From Lampropedia cohaerens (lineage in GTDB: Bacteria; Pseudomonadota; Gammaproteobacteria; Burkholderiales; Burkholderiaceae_C), in assembly GCF_001005215.1 (NCBI RefSeq), contig NZ_LBNQ01000040.1:62001-126000 (forward strand): a stretch of 64,000 nt of DNA, written 5' to 3'. The notes under the pieces are model-generated. The model ran no database searches. It saw only the letters and a program-made list of their open reading frames with translations, and was not told the origin of the DNA. A program made the translations under genes and the position numbers. Numbering within the stretch: the first letter of the stretch is position 1; each line of letters opens with the position of its first letter. Positions 45,445 through 54,784 of the stretch are shown piece after piece.

Positions 45445-48438
45445 CTATTCTACCGGCGAGTCGTCACTCGGAGCGCCGGGACGCTCTGCTGACACGGGGG
45501 CCCTTAGCATGGCTTCGAACTGTTCGACGGGCTGCGGTTTGCCGATGAAGAAGCCCTGCCAGTACAGGCAGCCGCAGGACTTGAGATAGTCGATCTGTTC
45601 GGGCGTTTCTATGCCTTCGGCGACGACACGCAGCCCCAGGCTGTGGCCGAGGCTGACGATGGTGCGCACGATGTTGGCATCGCCGGGCTTGGTGTTCAGA
45701 TCCCGCACGAAGCTGCGGTCGATCTTGACCTCCGAGAGCGGCAGCCGTTGCAGGTAGCTCAGCGATGAATAGCCGGTGCCGAAATCGTCGAGGGAGAATC
45801 CCACGCCCATTGCGCTCAGGCGCGCCATGCGCTCGATGGCCTGGTCGATGTCCTCCAGCAGCACACCTTCGGTCAGTTCCAGGATCAGCCGGTGCGGGGA
45901 CGCACCGGTGGCTGCCAACGCGTGCAGCACGTTGGCGACGAAGCTCTCTTGCTTGAACTGCTTGGGGCTGACGTTGACGGACAGGGTCAGATGCTGGGTG
46001 TGCGGATGCCGCGCCCAGGCTGCCAGCTGGCGGCAGGCCTGCATCAGCACCCAATTGCCCAGCGGCAGGATCAGGTTGCTCTGTTCGGCGGTGGAGATGA
46101 AGCGATCCGGCGAGACGAAGGTGTCATCACCATGGCGCCAGCGCAGCAGCACCTCGGCACCGACGACGGTGTGGTCGTGCACCTGCGGCTGCAGATACAG
46201 TACGAACTGCCCCTGTGCAATGGCAGTGCGGATGTTTTCCTCAAGCTGCGATTCGGCGCTGGCGCTGGCCTGCATCTCGGCGTCGAAGAAGTGGGGCTTT
46301 TGCTGCTGCGTCTGGCGTGCCTGCTGCAGTGCCGTCTCGGCGCGGCGCAGCAGCTCGCTGGCGTCAATCTCGCGACCCGTAAAGGTGGTCACGCCGGTGT
46401 GTACGTCCAGGTACAGCGTGTGGGTGTCGATCTGGAAGGGTGCGCGCAGCGCGGCAATGACGGCGCTGCCGATGTCCTGGCTGACGCGTGCCGCCTCGTC
46501 CTCGTCGCCGTCAATGCCCGAGAGCAGGATGGCGAACTCCTCGGTGTCGGTACGCGCAATGGTCTGGTCGGCAGGCACGACGGCGCGCAGCCGCTCAACG
46601 GTCTGCAGCAGCACGGTGGACGCCGTTGCGGCGCCCCGCTCGTCACGCAGGTTGCGCAGCTTGGCCAACCCAACCGTCAACAGCGCGTTCTGCCAATGAC
46701 GTTGCTGGCTGGTCACCTGCGCCTGCTGCACGCGGTCCAGCAACAGGCGGCGGTTGGGCAGCTGGGTGGTGGCGTCATAGAAGGCCAGGCGGCGGATTTC
46801 CTCTTCTGCGTGTTTATGCGGCGTCAGATCAACCAGCGTCAGCACCATCTGATCTTCCATGACGGTGCCCGCGAGTTCGACGAAACGCTGATTCGCCGGG
46901 GACTTGCCATGCAGTGCGAGCTCAAGCGGACGCAAAATGCCGTCCCGCGCGATGGCGCCGGAAACTGTCTGGTGCCACCGTTCGGCCATTTTCTGCCGGT
47001 AGCTGTTGGAGGCGATCACGTGGTGCCACCAGTCATCGAGCGTCTGCAGGGCTGCGTCACCAAGGTTGGAGTACTGGCGGAAGCAGTCGTTCATGAAGGT
47101 GAACCGCATCTGGTTGTCGAGGATGCAGAGCCCGACGGGCAGCTGCTCGAACACTTGCTGGCTTTTCTGGATGCGCTGCTGCAGCTGTGCCTGCAGCTTG
47201 CGGGCGCGGTCCTGGTCGAGCAGGATGACCATTTCACGGCTGATCAGTGTCGGCCTGTCTGCTTCGGCATGGGGCGTGATCGCATAGCGGATCTTGAGCA
47301 CGTCCACCCAGACGTAGTGGCCCAGGTTGTGGGCCAGGCGGACATCGGCGACGCGCTCGTAGTCGTATTCCCGCGCCTGCGAGGCCAGCGTTTCCGGCTC
47401 GCGCAGCCGCGGCAGGTCTGAAGGATGCACCAGCGCATCCAGTGTCAGTCGAGTCATCGTCTCGCGGCTGTAGCCCAGCAGTTGGGTCAGCCTGGGAGAC
47501 GGGTTGATGATGCGGCCGGTGTGGGCATCCAGTTCCGCAGCCGACAGCAAAGGGTGATGAATGAAGGCGAAGTAACGCAGCCAACCCTTGTAGGCATAGT
47601 CGTGGCTGCGTTGCACATGGTGGACGAGCAGTCGCTCCTTCTGGCGCCGCAGCGCTGCCAAGCCAATCAGCAAGGCCAGTCCCGCGCTGCCAAGCAGCAG
47701 GCCTGCGGCTGTGTCGCTCGTCCAGAATTGTGCAGGGATCGTGGCGAAGGAGAACGCCAGCCGCACTGGCGCATCCGCGATCTGCACGGAACTGGCCAGC
47801 GTGTGCGAATCCAGCCATTGCAGCGACAGGTGCGCAGCTGCCGCGGGCAGGGCATCGCCGTCGGTGATGACGTTCACATCGTCAATCAGTGCGGAAGACC
47901 AGGTGCCCCGCAGCAGGTCCGACCATGGCACCAGCATCCGTACGCCCACAGCTGCGCCATTCGCAGCGCCAAGCTGTGCCAGGTATTCCAGTCCCTCTGG
48001 CCTGCTTTGGGCAAGAATGCGATCCCCTGGGGACGCGGGCCACTCCACCAGTTCCAGCGTCGGTTGCGGCGCGGATGCCGACAGCGGAGAGGCGCGCCAA
48101 AGTGCGTCTGCCAAGGGCCGTAGGTCCTGTGGGGGAGCCTGCAAGGCGTAGCTGGTGCGCAGGTTCGCGAGAAACAACGCGTACGCATTGCCCCGCTGGT
48201 TCACATCGGCCAGCGCGGCGCTGGCATGGCGTTCGAGTTCTGCGTGCCACGCCTGTTGGCGCGCTGTCCACTGCGCATGCAGGAAAAAGCCGGCAGCCAG
48301 CACCAGCAGTGCCACCACGCCGCCAATCGCCAGCCAGAAGCCGCGCTGCGGCAGCGTCGCAGATGCTGGTGGTGAAAGCGGGGGGAGGATGGAATCAGGC
48401 ACCGAGTGCACCGGGTAAGTGGGCGAATAGGGAGGCAC
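45445..48438 (-). CDS. Membrane PAS-GGDEF-EAL cyclic-di-GMP phosphodiesterase
   Basis: A 997-residue signalling protein. Membrane helices at about 34-55 and 245-262 bracket a periplasmic sensor domain of about 190 residues of no recognised type. Two PAS-like domains follow (from about 290 and 430), then GGDEF (about 560-720) and EAL (about 740-985). The GGDEF signature is TDTEEF, so cyclase activity is not expected. The EAL motif is EVL, but NVSPKQF, ELTEG, DDFGTGYSS, KIDRSF and AEGIE are intact, so c-di-GMP hydrolysis is likely. The start is GTG at 48438; no ATG occurs in the N-terminal region. It lies 10 bases from the convergent fusion gene. Confidence 0.92.
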   Translation of the reverse strand: MPPYSPTYPVHSVPDSILPPLSPPASATLPQRGFWLAIGGVVALLVLAAGFFLHAQWTARQQAWHAELERHASAALADVNQRGNAYALFLANLRTSYALQAPPQDLRPLADALWRASPLSASAPQPTLELVEWPASPGDRILAQSRPEGLEYLAQLGAANGAAVGVRMLVPWSDLLRGTWSSALIDDVNVITDGDALPAAAAHLSLQWLDSHTLASSVQIADAPVRLAFSFATIPAQFWTSDTAAGLLLGSAGLALLIGLAALRRQKERLLVHHVQRSHDYAYKGWLRYFAFIHHPLLSAAELDAHTGRIINPSPRLTQLLGYSRETMTRLTLDALVHPSDLPRLREPETLASQAREYDYERVADVRLAHNLGHYVWVDVLKIRYAITPHAEADRPTLISREMVILLDQDRARKLQAQLQQRIQKSQQVFEQLPVGLCILDNQMRFTFMNDCFRQYSNLGDAALQTLDDWWHHVIASNSYRQKMAERWHQTVSGAIARDGILRPLELALHGKSPANQRFVELAGTVMEDQMVLTLVDLTPHKHAEEEIRRLAFYDATTQLPNRRLLLDRVQQAQVTSQQRHWQNALLTVGLAKLRNLRDERGAATASTVLLQTVERLRAVVPADQTIARTDTEEFAILLSGIDGDEDEAARVSQDIGSAVIAALRAPFQIDTHTLYLDVHTGVTTFTGREIDASELLRRAETALQQARQTQQQKPHFFDAEMQASASAESQLEENIRTAIAQGQFVLYLQPQVHDHTVVGAEVLLRWRHGDDTFVSPDRFISTAEQSNLILPLGNWVLMQACRQLAAWARHPHTQHLTLSVNVSPKQFKQESFVANVLHALAATGASPHRLILELTEGVLLEDIDQAIERMARLSAMGVGFSLDDFGTGYSSLSYLQRLPLSEVKIDRSFVRDLNTKPGDANIVRTIVSLGHSLGLRVVAEGIETPEQIDYLKSCGCLYWQGFFIGKPQPVEQFEAMLRAPVSAERPGAPSDDSPVE

Positions 48439-48484
48439 CAGCGCAACAGCGTGACGTCTGCTGCCGGCGCGTGGCTGGCAGGCG

Positions 48485-48511
48485 ATTATAGAAACATGCA
48501 GAAACAGTCAG
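48485..48511 (-). promoter_or_regulatory. Promoter of the PAS-GGDEF-EAL gene
   Basis: On the minus strand a perfect TATAAT (48490 to 48485) lies 15 bases after CTGACT (48511 to 48506). Transcription from it would give a leader of about 40 bases before the GTG at 48438. Confidence 0.5.
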
Positions 48512-48587
48512 CGACATTGGTCGTCCAGTGCCGGCCAATTCGGCGCTGCACGCGCGGTTGCCCACCTTGCGCAGCGCGGAAGGGCGA

Positions 48588-49457
48588 TCATGCACGAGGC
48601 CGGCAGGCGCCGGTGCAGCGCACATGGCCTGCCAGGTCGCGGCGAAAGTCAATCTGCGCGTAACCCGCATCCGCAAGCATGGTGCGCACCGCATCGTGCT
48701 GCTGCCAGCCATGCTCAAGCAGCAGCCAGCCATTCGGCTGCAGCCAGAATGCAGCCTGCTTGATGATGGTGCGCAGATCCTGTAAACCGTCATCGCCAGC
48801 CACCAGCGCTGTCCGGGGTTCATGCTGCAACGCAGCCAGGTGGACATCGTTGTCTGCAATGTAGGGCGGGTTGGCCACGATCACGGCAAATTGGCCCGGT
48901 TCGCCGGCATCTTCCAGGGCCTGCAGCCAGCTGCCCTGCAGGAACCGCACCGGCAGCGCATGTCTGGCCGCGTTGGTCCGAGCCACCTGCAGTGCCGCAG
49001 GCGAGCGCTCTACCGCCACGACCTGCGCGTGCGGGCAGGCGTGCTGGATGGCCAGTGCCATGGCGCCGCTGCCGGTGCCCAGGTCGAGCACGCGCGGTGC
49101 AGGCTTTCCAGCCAGCAGCTCCAGTGCCCAATCCACCAGTATTTCGGTATCCGGACGGGGATCCAGCACGTCCGGGGTGATGTGCAGCTCAAGGCCGTAA
49201 AACTCCCTGCCCCCTGTCAGGTAGGCGATGGGTGAGCCCTGCAAGCGCGCATGCACCAGTGCCTGATATTGCAGCAGGGTGGGCGTCGCGACGGGCTCTT
49301 GGTCATGGCTGACCAGCCAGGCGCGCTCATGGGGCGAGCGCTGCAGCGCGTGCAGCAACAACATCTGGGCTTCCAGCCGCGGCAGGCCTTGTTGGCAGGC
49401 CTGTCGCAGGGCATCCGCCACGGATGGCTCGTCAGCAGGGGAGGAGTCGACCGTCAT
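48588..49457 (-). CDS. prmC: Peptide chain release factor N5-glutamine methyltransferase
   Basis: A 289-residue SAM enzyme that methylates the Gln of the GGQ motif in release factors. It has the SAM-binding [15 protein letters not shown], the catalytic VANPPYI, and the N-terminal helical domain recognising the factor. Its ATG overlaps the prfA stop (ATGA), so it is coupled to its own substrate gene, the standard hemA-prfA-prmC order. Confidence 0.96.
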   Translation of the reverse strand: MTVDSSPADEPSVADALRQACQQGLPRLEAQMLLLHALQRSPHERAWLVSHDQEPVATPTLLQYQALVHARLQGSPIAYLTGGREFYGLELHITPDVLDPRPDTEILVDWALELLAGKPAPRVLDLGTGSGAMALAIQHACPHAQVVAVERSPAALQVARTNAARHALPVRFLQGSWLQALEDAGEPGQFAVIVANPPYIADNDVHLAALQHEPRTALVAGDDGLQDLRTIIKQAAFWLQPNGWLLLEHGWQQHDAVRTMLADAGYAQIDFRRDLAGHVRCTGACRPRA

Positions 49458-50545
49458 TGTGGCTGCAACTGTGCGATCAGCTCCGCCTCACGCGCCGCCT
49501 GCAGTGCATCCAGCACCTCTCCCAAGTCACCTTCCATGATACTGGGCAGCTTGTACAGCGTCAGGTTGATGCGATGGTCGGTCAGACGTCCCTGCGGGAA
49601 ATTGTAGGTGCGGATGCGGTCGGAGCGGTCGCCGCTGCCGACCAGCCCTTTGCGCAGTGCTGCATCCTTGCTGGCCTGGGCGCTGCGCTCCATGTCCTGC
49701 AGCCGCGCGGTCAGCACCTGCAGCGCCTTGGCCTTGTTGCGGTGCTGGCTGCGGTCATCCTGGCACTCGGCGACGATTCCGGTAGGCAGGTGGGTGATGC
49801 GCACGGCCGAATCGGTCTTGTTGATGTGCTGGCCACCGGCACCACTGGCGCGGAAAGTGTCGATGCGCAAATCGGCTGGATTGATCTGCACAGCCTCGGC
49901 CTCGTCCGGCTCTGGCAGGACGGCGACGGTGCAGGCACTGGTGTGGATGCGCCCCTGCGTTTCCGTCACCGGGATACGTTGCACGCGGTGCCCGCCGGAC
50001 TCGAAGCGCAGCCGGCCGTAAACGCCATCGCCCTCGATGCGGGCAATCACTTCCTTGAAACCGCCGAGTTCGCTTTCGCTGGCGTTGAGAATCTCCACGC
50101 GCCAGCCGACGCTGTCTGCATAACGTGTGTACATGCGCAGCAGCTCGGCAGCGAACAACGCTGACTCGTCGCCGCCGGCGCCGGCGCGGATCTCCAGGAA
50201 GGCATTGCGCTGGTCGTCCGGGTCGCGCGGCAGCAGCAAGCGCTGCAATTCGGCTTCAAGCGCTTCGAGCTGGGCACCGGCCTGCGCAGCCTCGTCGCGC
50301 GCCATGGCGCGCAGTGCATCGTCACTGTCTGTGTCGGCCAATATCTCGTTGGCGGCGGCCAGATCGGCAGCAATGGCCTGGTAACGCTTGTAGCGTCCGG
50401 CGATCTGCGTCACTTGCGCGTGCTCGCTGGCAAGTCGCCGATACTGCGCCATGTCCGCGAGAATGTCCTCGCGCGAGAGCAGAAAATCGAGTTCCTCAAG
50501 GCGCTGAACGTAACGTTCCAGCTCGTGCTGCAGATAGGCTTGCAT
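49454..50545 (-). CDS. prfA: Peptide chain release factor 1
   Basis: A 363-residue factor that ends translation at UAA and UAG. It carries the peptidyl-tRNA hydrolysis motif [18 protein letters not shown] and the PxT-type stop recognition region near residue 185 ([18 protein letters not shown]). Full length. It lies 99 bases after hemA and overlaps prmC by four bases. Confidence 0.98.
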   Translation of the reverse strand: MQAYLQHELERYVQRLEELDFLLSREDILADMAQYRRLASEHAQVTQIAGRYKRYQAIAADLAAANEILADTDSDDALRAMARDEAAQAGAQLEALEAELQRLLLPRDPDDQRNAFLEIRAGAGGDESALFAAELLRMYTRYADSVGWRVEILNASESELGGFKEVIARIEGDGVYGRLRFESGGHRVQRIPVTETQGRIHTSACTVAVLPEPDEAEAVQINPADLRIDTFRASGAGGQHINKTDSAVRITHLPTGIVAECQDDRSQHRNKAKALQVLTARLQDMERSAQASKDAALRKGLVGSGDRSDRIRTYNFPQGRLTDHRINLTLYKLPSIMEGDLGEVLDALQAAREAELIAQLQPQ

Positions 50546-50644
50546 GGGATTTCAGGTGCTGCCGCGTGTGGGCAGGCAAAGAGATTCGGAAGCGAAGCGT
50601 GTCACCAAGCGCGGGTGATCACGACACACCAGGCAGCAGCGACG

Positions 50645-51955
50645 CTAATGGTGGGTGGAAGGCGCGCCGCGCAGGAACATGCGCGAGACGAGCGCGGCTG
50701 TCTCCGGGCGCTGCTGTGCGTCGGCGTTGCGCAACTCCGTCACTGCGCCATGCAGCATCTTCTTGGCAACGCCATTGGCCAGCGCCTGCAGGACGGCATC
50801 AATATCCTCGCCACGGGCGAGCAGGCGCCGTGCCCGTGCGATCTCCTGTGCGTTCCAGTTCTGCGCCTGCTCGTGGATTTGCTGGATCAGCGGCACCACG
50901 GCCGACGCGCTCTGGCGCTGCTCCAGCCAGCGCGCAAAGCTCTGCACGCCGTTGTCGATGATGGCTTCCGCTTGCGCCACTGCCGCTTGCCGGTGGGCCA
51001 TGCCGACCTGGACAACCTGCGCCAGGTCGTCGACGGTATAGAGAAACACGTTGTCCTGCGCCTTCACCTCTGGTTCGATGTCGCGCGGTACGGCCAGGTC
51101 GACCATGAACATGGGGCGGTTGCGGCGACGCTTGAGGGCGCGTTCGACTGCGCCAAGGCCGATGATGGGCACGCTGCTGGCCGTACAAGAGATGACAATG
51201 TCAAATTCATGCAGCCGATCCGGCAGATCGCCGATGCGCAGCGTCTGCGCGCCAAGCTTGGCCGCGAGTCTCTCGCCGCGATCGAGGGTGCGGTTGGCCA
51301 CGGCCATGGCCTGTGGGTGCTGGGCGGCAAAATGGGTCCCAACCAGATCGATCATCTCGCCGGCACCAACGAACAGCACCTTCAGCTGCGTGAAATCCTC
51401 AAACAGGTTGCTGGCCAGCCGCACGGCCGCTGCCGCCATGCTGATGGATTGCGAGCCGATGGCGGTGCTGGTGCGCACCTCCTTGGCAACGGCAAAGCTG
51501 CGCTGAAACAGCTGCTGCAGTGTCGTCCCCAGCGCGCCAGCCTGCGAGGCAGCACGCACCGCATGCTTCATCTGCCCGAGGATCTGTGCCTCGCCCAGCA
51601 CCATGGAGTCCAGGCCGCTGGCGACGCGAAATGCGTGCCGCGCAGCCAGGTGATCGGTGTGGGTGTAGGCAAAACCTTCCAGGTCATGCGGGGCCATACC
51701 ACCCGAGCGCGCCAGCCATTCCAGCGAGGCTTCTTGCAGCGGCGCGGGAGCGGCGCAGTAGATTTCGGTGCGGTTACACGTCGAGAGAATGGCCGTTTCC
51801 ACACTGGCGTCGTCGCCGGAGGTGCCCACGCCGCGGCTCAGGGTCTGGCGTAACTCGTGCAGCGCCGGGCCGATCTGATCGAGCGCATAGGCAAACCGGC
51901 CCCGCATATCTAGCGGGGTCGAGTGGTGGTTGATGCCCAGCGTCCAGACGGCCAT
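50645..51955 (-). CDS. hemA: Glutamyl-tRNA reductase
   Basis: A 436-residue NADPH enzyme that starts tetrapyrrole synthesis by reducing Glu-tRNA to glutamate-1-semialdehyde. The N-terminus MAVWTLGINHHSTPLDMRGR is the conserved start. The catalytic Cys is in LSTCNRTEIY, SGLDSMVLGEAQILGQ follows, then the NADPH-binding VLFVGAGEM. Residues 1-3 are placed by the TATAAT 8 bases upstream and by family conservation, not by a Shine-Dalgarno, which is absent. First gene of hemA-prfA-prmC. Confidence 0.97.
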   Translation of the reverse strand: MAVWTLGINHHSTPLDMRGRFAYALDQIGPALHELRQTLSRGVGTSGDDASVETAILSTCNRTEIYCAAPAPLQEASLEWLARSGGMAPHDLEGFAYTHTDHLAARHAFRVASGLDSMVLGEAQILGQMKHAVRAASQAGALGTTLQQLFQRSFAVAKEVRTSTAIGSQSISMAAAAVRLASNLFEDFTQLKVLFVGAGEMIDLVGTHFAAQHPQAMAVANRTLDRGERLAAKLGAQTLRIGDLPDRLHEFDIVISCTASSVPIIGLGAVERALKRRRNRPMFMVDLAVPRDIEPEVKAQDNVFLYTVDDLAQVVQVGMAHRQAAVAQAEAIIDNGVQSFARWLEQRQSASAVVPLIQQIHEQAQNWNAQEIARARRLLARGEDIDAVLQALANGVAKKMLHGAVTELRNADAQQRPETAALVSRMFLRGAPSTHH

Positions 51956-51963
51956 AACCGCGC

Positions 51964-51969
51964 ATTATA
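51964..51969 (-). promoter_or_regulatory. Perfect -10 element 8 bases before the hemA ATG
   Basis: On the minus strand TATAAT (51969 to 51964) is followed by 8 bases and then the hemA ATG at 51955. The upstream 25 bases are rich in A/T, but no good -35 is seen. Transcription would begin at or within two bases of the start codon, giving a leaderless or nearly leaderless mRNA. Confidence 0.6.
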
Positions 51970-52062
51970 AATTTTGTAACGTTTTTCCGCTTTTCCTGAG
52001 CGCGTGCCTCGGAAAAGACCATCATCATGGGGATACGGCGCAGCCACGCCAACAGGGGCAAT

Positions 52063-52068
52063 CATAAT
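52063..52068 (+). promoter_or_regulatory. -10 element 8 bases before the acpS ATG
   Basis: CATAAT at 52063-52068 is followed by exactly 8 bases and the acpS ATG at 52077, mirroring the divergent hemA arrangement. An AGGGG at 52053 is too far away (about 18 bases) to serve as a ribosome site. Confidence 0.5.
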
Positions 52069-52076
52069 CGCACCCC

Positions 52077-52496
52077 ATGATCTATGGAATCGGTACGGAT
52101 ATTTGCGACATTCGGCGCATTGCGCAGTCGCTGCAGCGTTATGGTGAGCGGTTCGCGCAGCGGGTGCTCGCGCCGGGCGAGCTTGCGACCTGGCAGCGGC
52201 GCAGGGCGCGTTGGCCCGGGCGTGGTGACAGCTTTGTGGCCACGCGCTTTGCCGTCAAGGAAGCGTTCAGCAAGGCCATTGGTCTGGGCATGCGCATGCC
52301 TATGACCTGGCAGCACTGCGAAGTCGGGCACTGGCCCAGCGGGCAGCCGCGCATCATCACCCATGGGCCGTTGCATGCGTGGTGCGAGGAACGCGGCCTG
52401 CGCTTTCAGGTGTCGCTCTCGGACGAAAAGGAATTTGCCGTGGCGTTCTGTATTGCCGAAATCCATCGGCTTGCCGATGATGGTGTGAGAGGGTGA
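52077..52496 (+). CDS. acpS: Holo-[acyl-carrier-protein] synthase
   Basis: A 139-residue phosphopantetheinyl transferase that activates ACP for fatty acid synthesis. It shows [15 protein letters not shown] (Mg-binding Asp8) and [19 protein letters not shown] (Mg-binding Glu in KEA). Start and length fit the family. The stop overlaps a GTG of nagZ and precedes its ATG by 5 bases, so both are co-transcribed. The usual upstream partners recO and pdxJ are not adjacent. Confidence 0.96.
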   Translation: MIYGIGTDICDIRRIAQSLQRYGERFAQRVLAPGELATWQRRRARWPGRGDSFVATRFAVKEAFSKAIGLGMRMPMTWQHCEVGHWPSGQPRIITHGPLHAWCEERGLRFQVSLSDEKEFAVAFCIAEIHRLADDGVRG

Positions 52497-52501
52497 CGTC
52501 A

Positions 52502-53608
52502 ATGACAGCGCATGCCCCCTTGTTTCTGGATGTGGCCGGCACGACGTTGACCGCGCAGGATCGAGCGCGCCTTGCGCATCCGCTGGTTGCCGGGGTGATT
52601 CTGTTCTCCCGCAACTGGGAGAGCCGGGCGCAATTGCGTGCACTGTGCGCAGCGATCAAGCGCGTGCGCCCGAATATCCTGATTGGCGTTGACCAGGAAG
52701 GCGGAAGAGTGCAGCGTTTTCGCACCGATGGCTTTACCGTGCTGCCCCCGATGCGTGCGCTGGGGCGGATGTGGGACGACGATGCGATGGCGGGGGCTCA
52801 TCGCAGTCAGGCCGGAGTGGGAGCCATGCGTGCGGTGGATACCGCCGTGGCCATCGGCTACGTACTGGGTGCCGAACTGCGTGCCTGCGGAGTCGACCTG
52901 AGTTTTGCGCCGGTGCTGGATCTGGACTGGGGCGGCAGCTGCGTCATCGGTGATCGCGCCTTGCATCGCGACGCGCGGGTGGTCACCGTGCTGGGGCAGG
53001 CGCTGATGCACGGGCTGCTCAAGGCGGGCATGCAGCATTGCGCCAAGCATTTCCCTGGTCATGGCTATGTCAAGGCCGATTCGCACACGGCCATTCCAGT
53101 CGATCGGCGCAGCCTCGCGACCATCCTGCGAGACGATGCCGCGCCCTACGCATGGCTGAGCAGCACGCTGACGGCGACGATGGTGGCACATGTCGTCTAT
53201 GCCAGGGTAGATCCTGTTCCGGCAGGCTATTCCCGTCGCTGGCTGCAGGACATTCTGCGCGACCGGCTCCACTTCCAGGGAGCCGTGTTTTCGGATGACC
53301 TGAGCATGGCAGCGGCGCGCGTGATCGATGGCCAGGCGGTGGATGTCGTCGAAGCCAGCTGCCGTGCGCTTCAGGCGGGCTGCGACGCGTTGCTGCTGTG
53401 CAACCAGAGTCTGGGCGACGGCGTGGCGCTGGACCAGTGGCTGGAGGGTATGGCGCAGGCGCGGCAACAGGGGCGCTGGCAGCCTGATCCGGCCAGTCCG
53501 CAGCGCCTCGCGGCATTGCGGCCGCAATCTGCGGCACTGGAGTGGCAGGCGCTGCAGCAACAGCCTGCTTACAGGCTCGCATTGGAGAAGGTGCGAAGCG
53601 CCGTGTAG
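52502..53608 (+). CDS. nagZ: Beta-N-acetylhexosaminidase NagZ
   Basis: A 368-residue family GH3 cytoplasmic enzyme that removes GlcNAc from muropeptides during cell-wall recycling. The catalytic region KHFPGHGYVKADSHTAIPVD contains the Asp-His pair specific to NagZ, and the nucleophile Asp is in FSDDLSMAA. It keeps VDQEGGRVQRF. The ATG at 52502 was chosen because GAGAGGG lies 8 bases before it; a GTG nine bases earlier is possible. It follows acpS as in many relatives. Confidence 0.96.
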   Translation: MTAHAPLFLDVAGTTLTAQDRARLAHPLVAGVILFSRNWESRAQLRALCAAIKRVRPNILIGVDQEGGRVQRFRTDGFTVLPPMRALGRMWDDDAMAGAHRSQAGVGAMRAVDTAVAIGYVLGAELRACGVDLSFAPVLDLDWGGSCVIGDRALHRDARVVTVLGQALMHGLLKAGMQHCAKHFPGHGYVKADSHTAIPVDRRSLATILRDDAAPYAWLSSTLTATMVAHVVYARVDPVPAGYSRRWLQDILRDRLHFQGAVFSDDLSMAAARVIDGQAVDVVEASCRALQAGCDALLLCNQSLGDGVALDQWLEGMAQARQQGRWQPDPASPQRLAALRPQSAALEWQALQQQPAYRLALEKVRSAV

Positions 53609-53657
53609 GAACCAGGAGCTGTTACAGGTTCCCGCACCATGCGCCCGCGCCCGCGGT

Positions 53658-54377
53658 TCAAGGGGTTTGCTGCGTTTTTGCGCCAGGTGGCGGGGGGCGG
53701 TCCGGGCGCCTTGGCCGATGCTGCCATGGGCCTTTGTGTGGCCAATGGGGCGTTTCCAATACCGGGATGCCCGGTCGCGGCACGTGTATCCAGCGAGGCG
53801 GGCGCAGCGGTTGTCGCACCACGATGGGTGGGGGCGGTTGCACCGCGCGCTCGCGCTGAATCTCGGCCCATGCTTCGGGCCCTAGGCAGGCGCGATGCGC
53901 GGCGTCCTGCGCTACACGCAGGCGCTCCAGGTCATCGCTGCTGTAGCGCCCACTGGCAACGGTCAGTCGCTCGACATTACGACGGGCTTGCCGGCATTCG
54001 ACGGAGTTTTCGTAATCGACGGCAGATGGGCGCGCTGTTTTTGCCGCCTGCGCTTCGAGTTCCGCGCGCAGGCGGCGCTCCTCCTGCCAGGCGCGAACCT
54101 GCGCCTGCGTGCGTTCCAGAGCGGCGCGGTCGCGCAACAGGTCCGCCTCGATCTGCTCGGCCGAGCGCGCCGGCATGATTTCGACCTGCTCGATGGCCCC
54201 GATACAGGCGCCATCGGTGTAGAGCACGCTGCCGTCTGGCTGAACGCAACGATGCACCTGAGCCGCAGCAGGGGTGCTGATGAACGGCAGCACCAGGAGC
54301 GCACAAGCGACCAGCCGGCCTGCGCGCAGCAGAGGCAGGGCTGGCCACATCGGCGGGATCAAACGCACTGCATGCAT
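53658..54377 (-). CDS. Exported DUF4124-domain protein
   Basis: A 239-residue secreted protein. The signal peptide runs to about residue 39 (ALLVLPFISTPAAAQ); the DUF4124 domain follows (VHRCVQPDGSVLYTDGACIG, two Cys likely in a disulfide), then a helical, charged region (RDRAALERTQAQVRAWQEE) and a Pro/Arg-rich tail. The function is unknown. GGAGGTG precedes the ATG at 54377. It is divergent from glnA and shares its domain with the gene right after glnA. Confidence 0.82.
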   Translation of the reverse strand: MHAVRLIPPMWPALPLLRAGRLVACALLVLPFISTPAAAQVHRCVQPDGSVLYTDGACIGAIEQVEIMPARSAEQIEADLLRDRAALERTQAQVRAWQEERRLRAELEAQAAKTARPSAVDYENSVECRQARRNVERLTVASGRYSSDDLERLRVAQDAAHRACLGPEAWAEIQRERAVQPPPPIVVRQPLRPPRWIHVPRPGIPVLETPHWPHKGPWQHRPRRPDRPPPPGAKTQQTP

Positions 54378-54579
54378 GGTGCAACACCTCCGCGTTCTGG
54401 ACGATTGCGTCACAGGTTCTCACGCCGCGTATCGTCAGCCGGCGCAAGAAAAGCGACTTTCAACTGCTTTCAAGAATAACCGGTATGAATGGGATACAGT
54501 GTGATGCGGGCATTCGCGACAGCGAAAAAGCGCGTCGCCAGCCCTGCATGCAAGGGCGAGCACCAGTTCTGCGCAATAT

Positions 54580-54596
54580 GCACCAATAATGTGCAT
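54580..54596 (+). promoter_or_regulatory. NtrC-binding site 1 upstream of glnA
   Basis: TGCACC-AATAA-TGTGCA at 54580-54596 matches the NtrC consensus TGCACC-N5-GGTGCA with one mismatch. Its centre lies about 150 bases before the expected glnA transcription start, a usual enhancer distance. Confidence 0.75.
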
Positions 54597-54600
54597 TCAA

Positions 54601-54617
54601 TGACTTTTTTGGTGCAT
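54601..54617 (+). promoter_or_regulatory. NtrC-binding site 2 upstream of glnA (weaker)
   Basis: ATGACT-TTTTT-GGTGCA at 54601-54617 keeps the right half of the NtrC consensus. Its centre is 21 bases, two helical turns, from site 1, so two NtrC dimers could sit on the same face of the helix. Confidence 0.5.
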
Positions 54618-54709
54618 TCGCGGGAGGTGTCAGCCCCATGTTTGACCAGCGCACAATTGGTGCGTGGCAAGATGGCGAGGCGCCCGGCTGCGTGGCTGAG
54701 GCGGTTGAG

Positions 54710-54725
54710 TGGCACACGTCTTGCA
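54710..54725 (+). promoter_or_regulatory. Sigma-54 promoter of glnA
   Basis: TGGCAC-ACGTC-TTGCA at 54710-54725 is a full match to the -24/-12 consensus TGGCAC-N5-TTGCA. Transcription should begin near 54736, leaving a leader of about 49 bases before the glnA ATG. Confidence 0.9.
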
Positions 54726-54784
54726 TGATTTGCCCACGAGAACCCAACACTTATCCCCAAACCCAACTTAATCAGGAGTGCCAA

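Larger units (their letters stand above)
54414..54784. other. 371-base control region between a DUF4124 gene and glnA
   Basis: No gene lies here. The right part carries two NtrC-like boxes and the sigma-54 promoter of glnA (listed separately). The left part near 54480-54510 (GGGATACAG) may hold a sigma-70 promoter, but no convincing pair was found. Confidence 0.6.
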
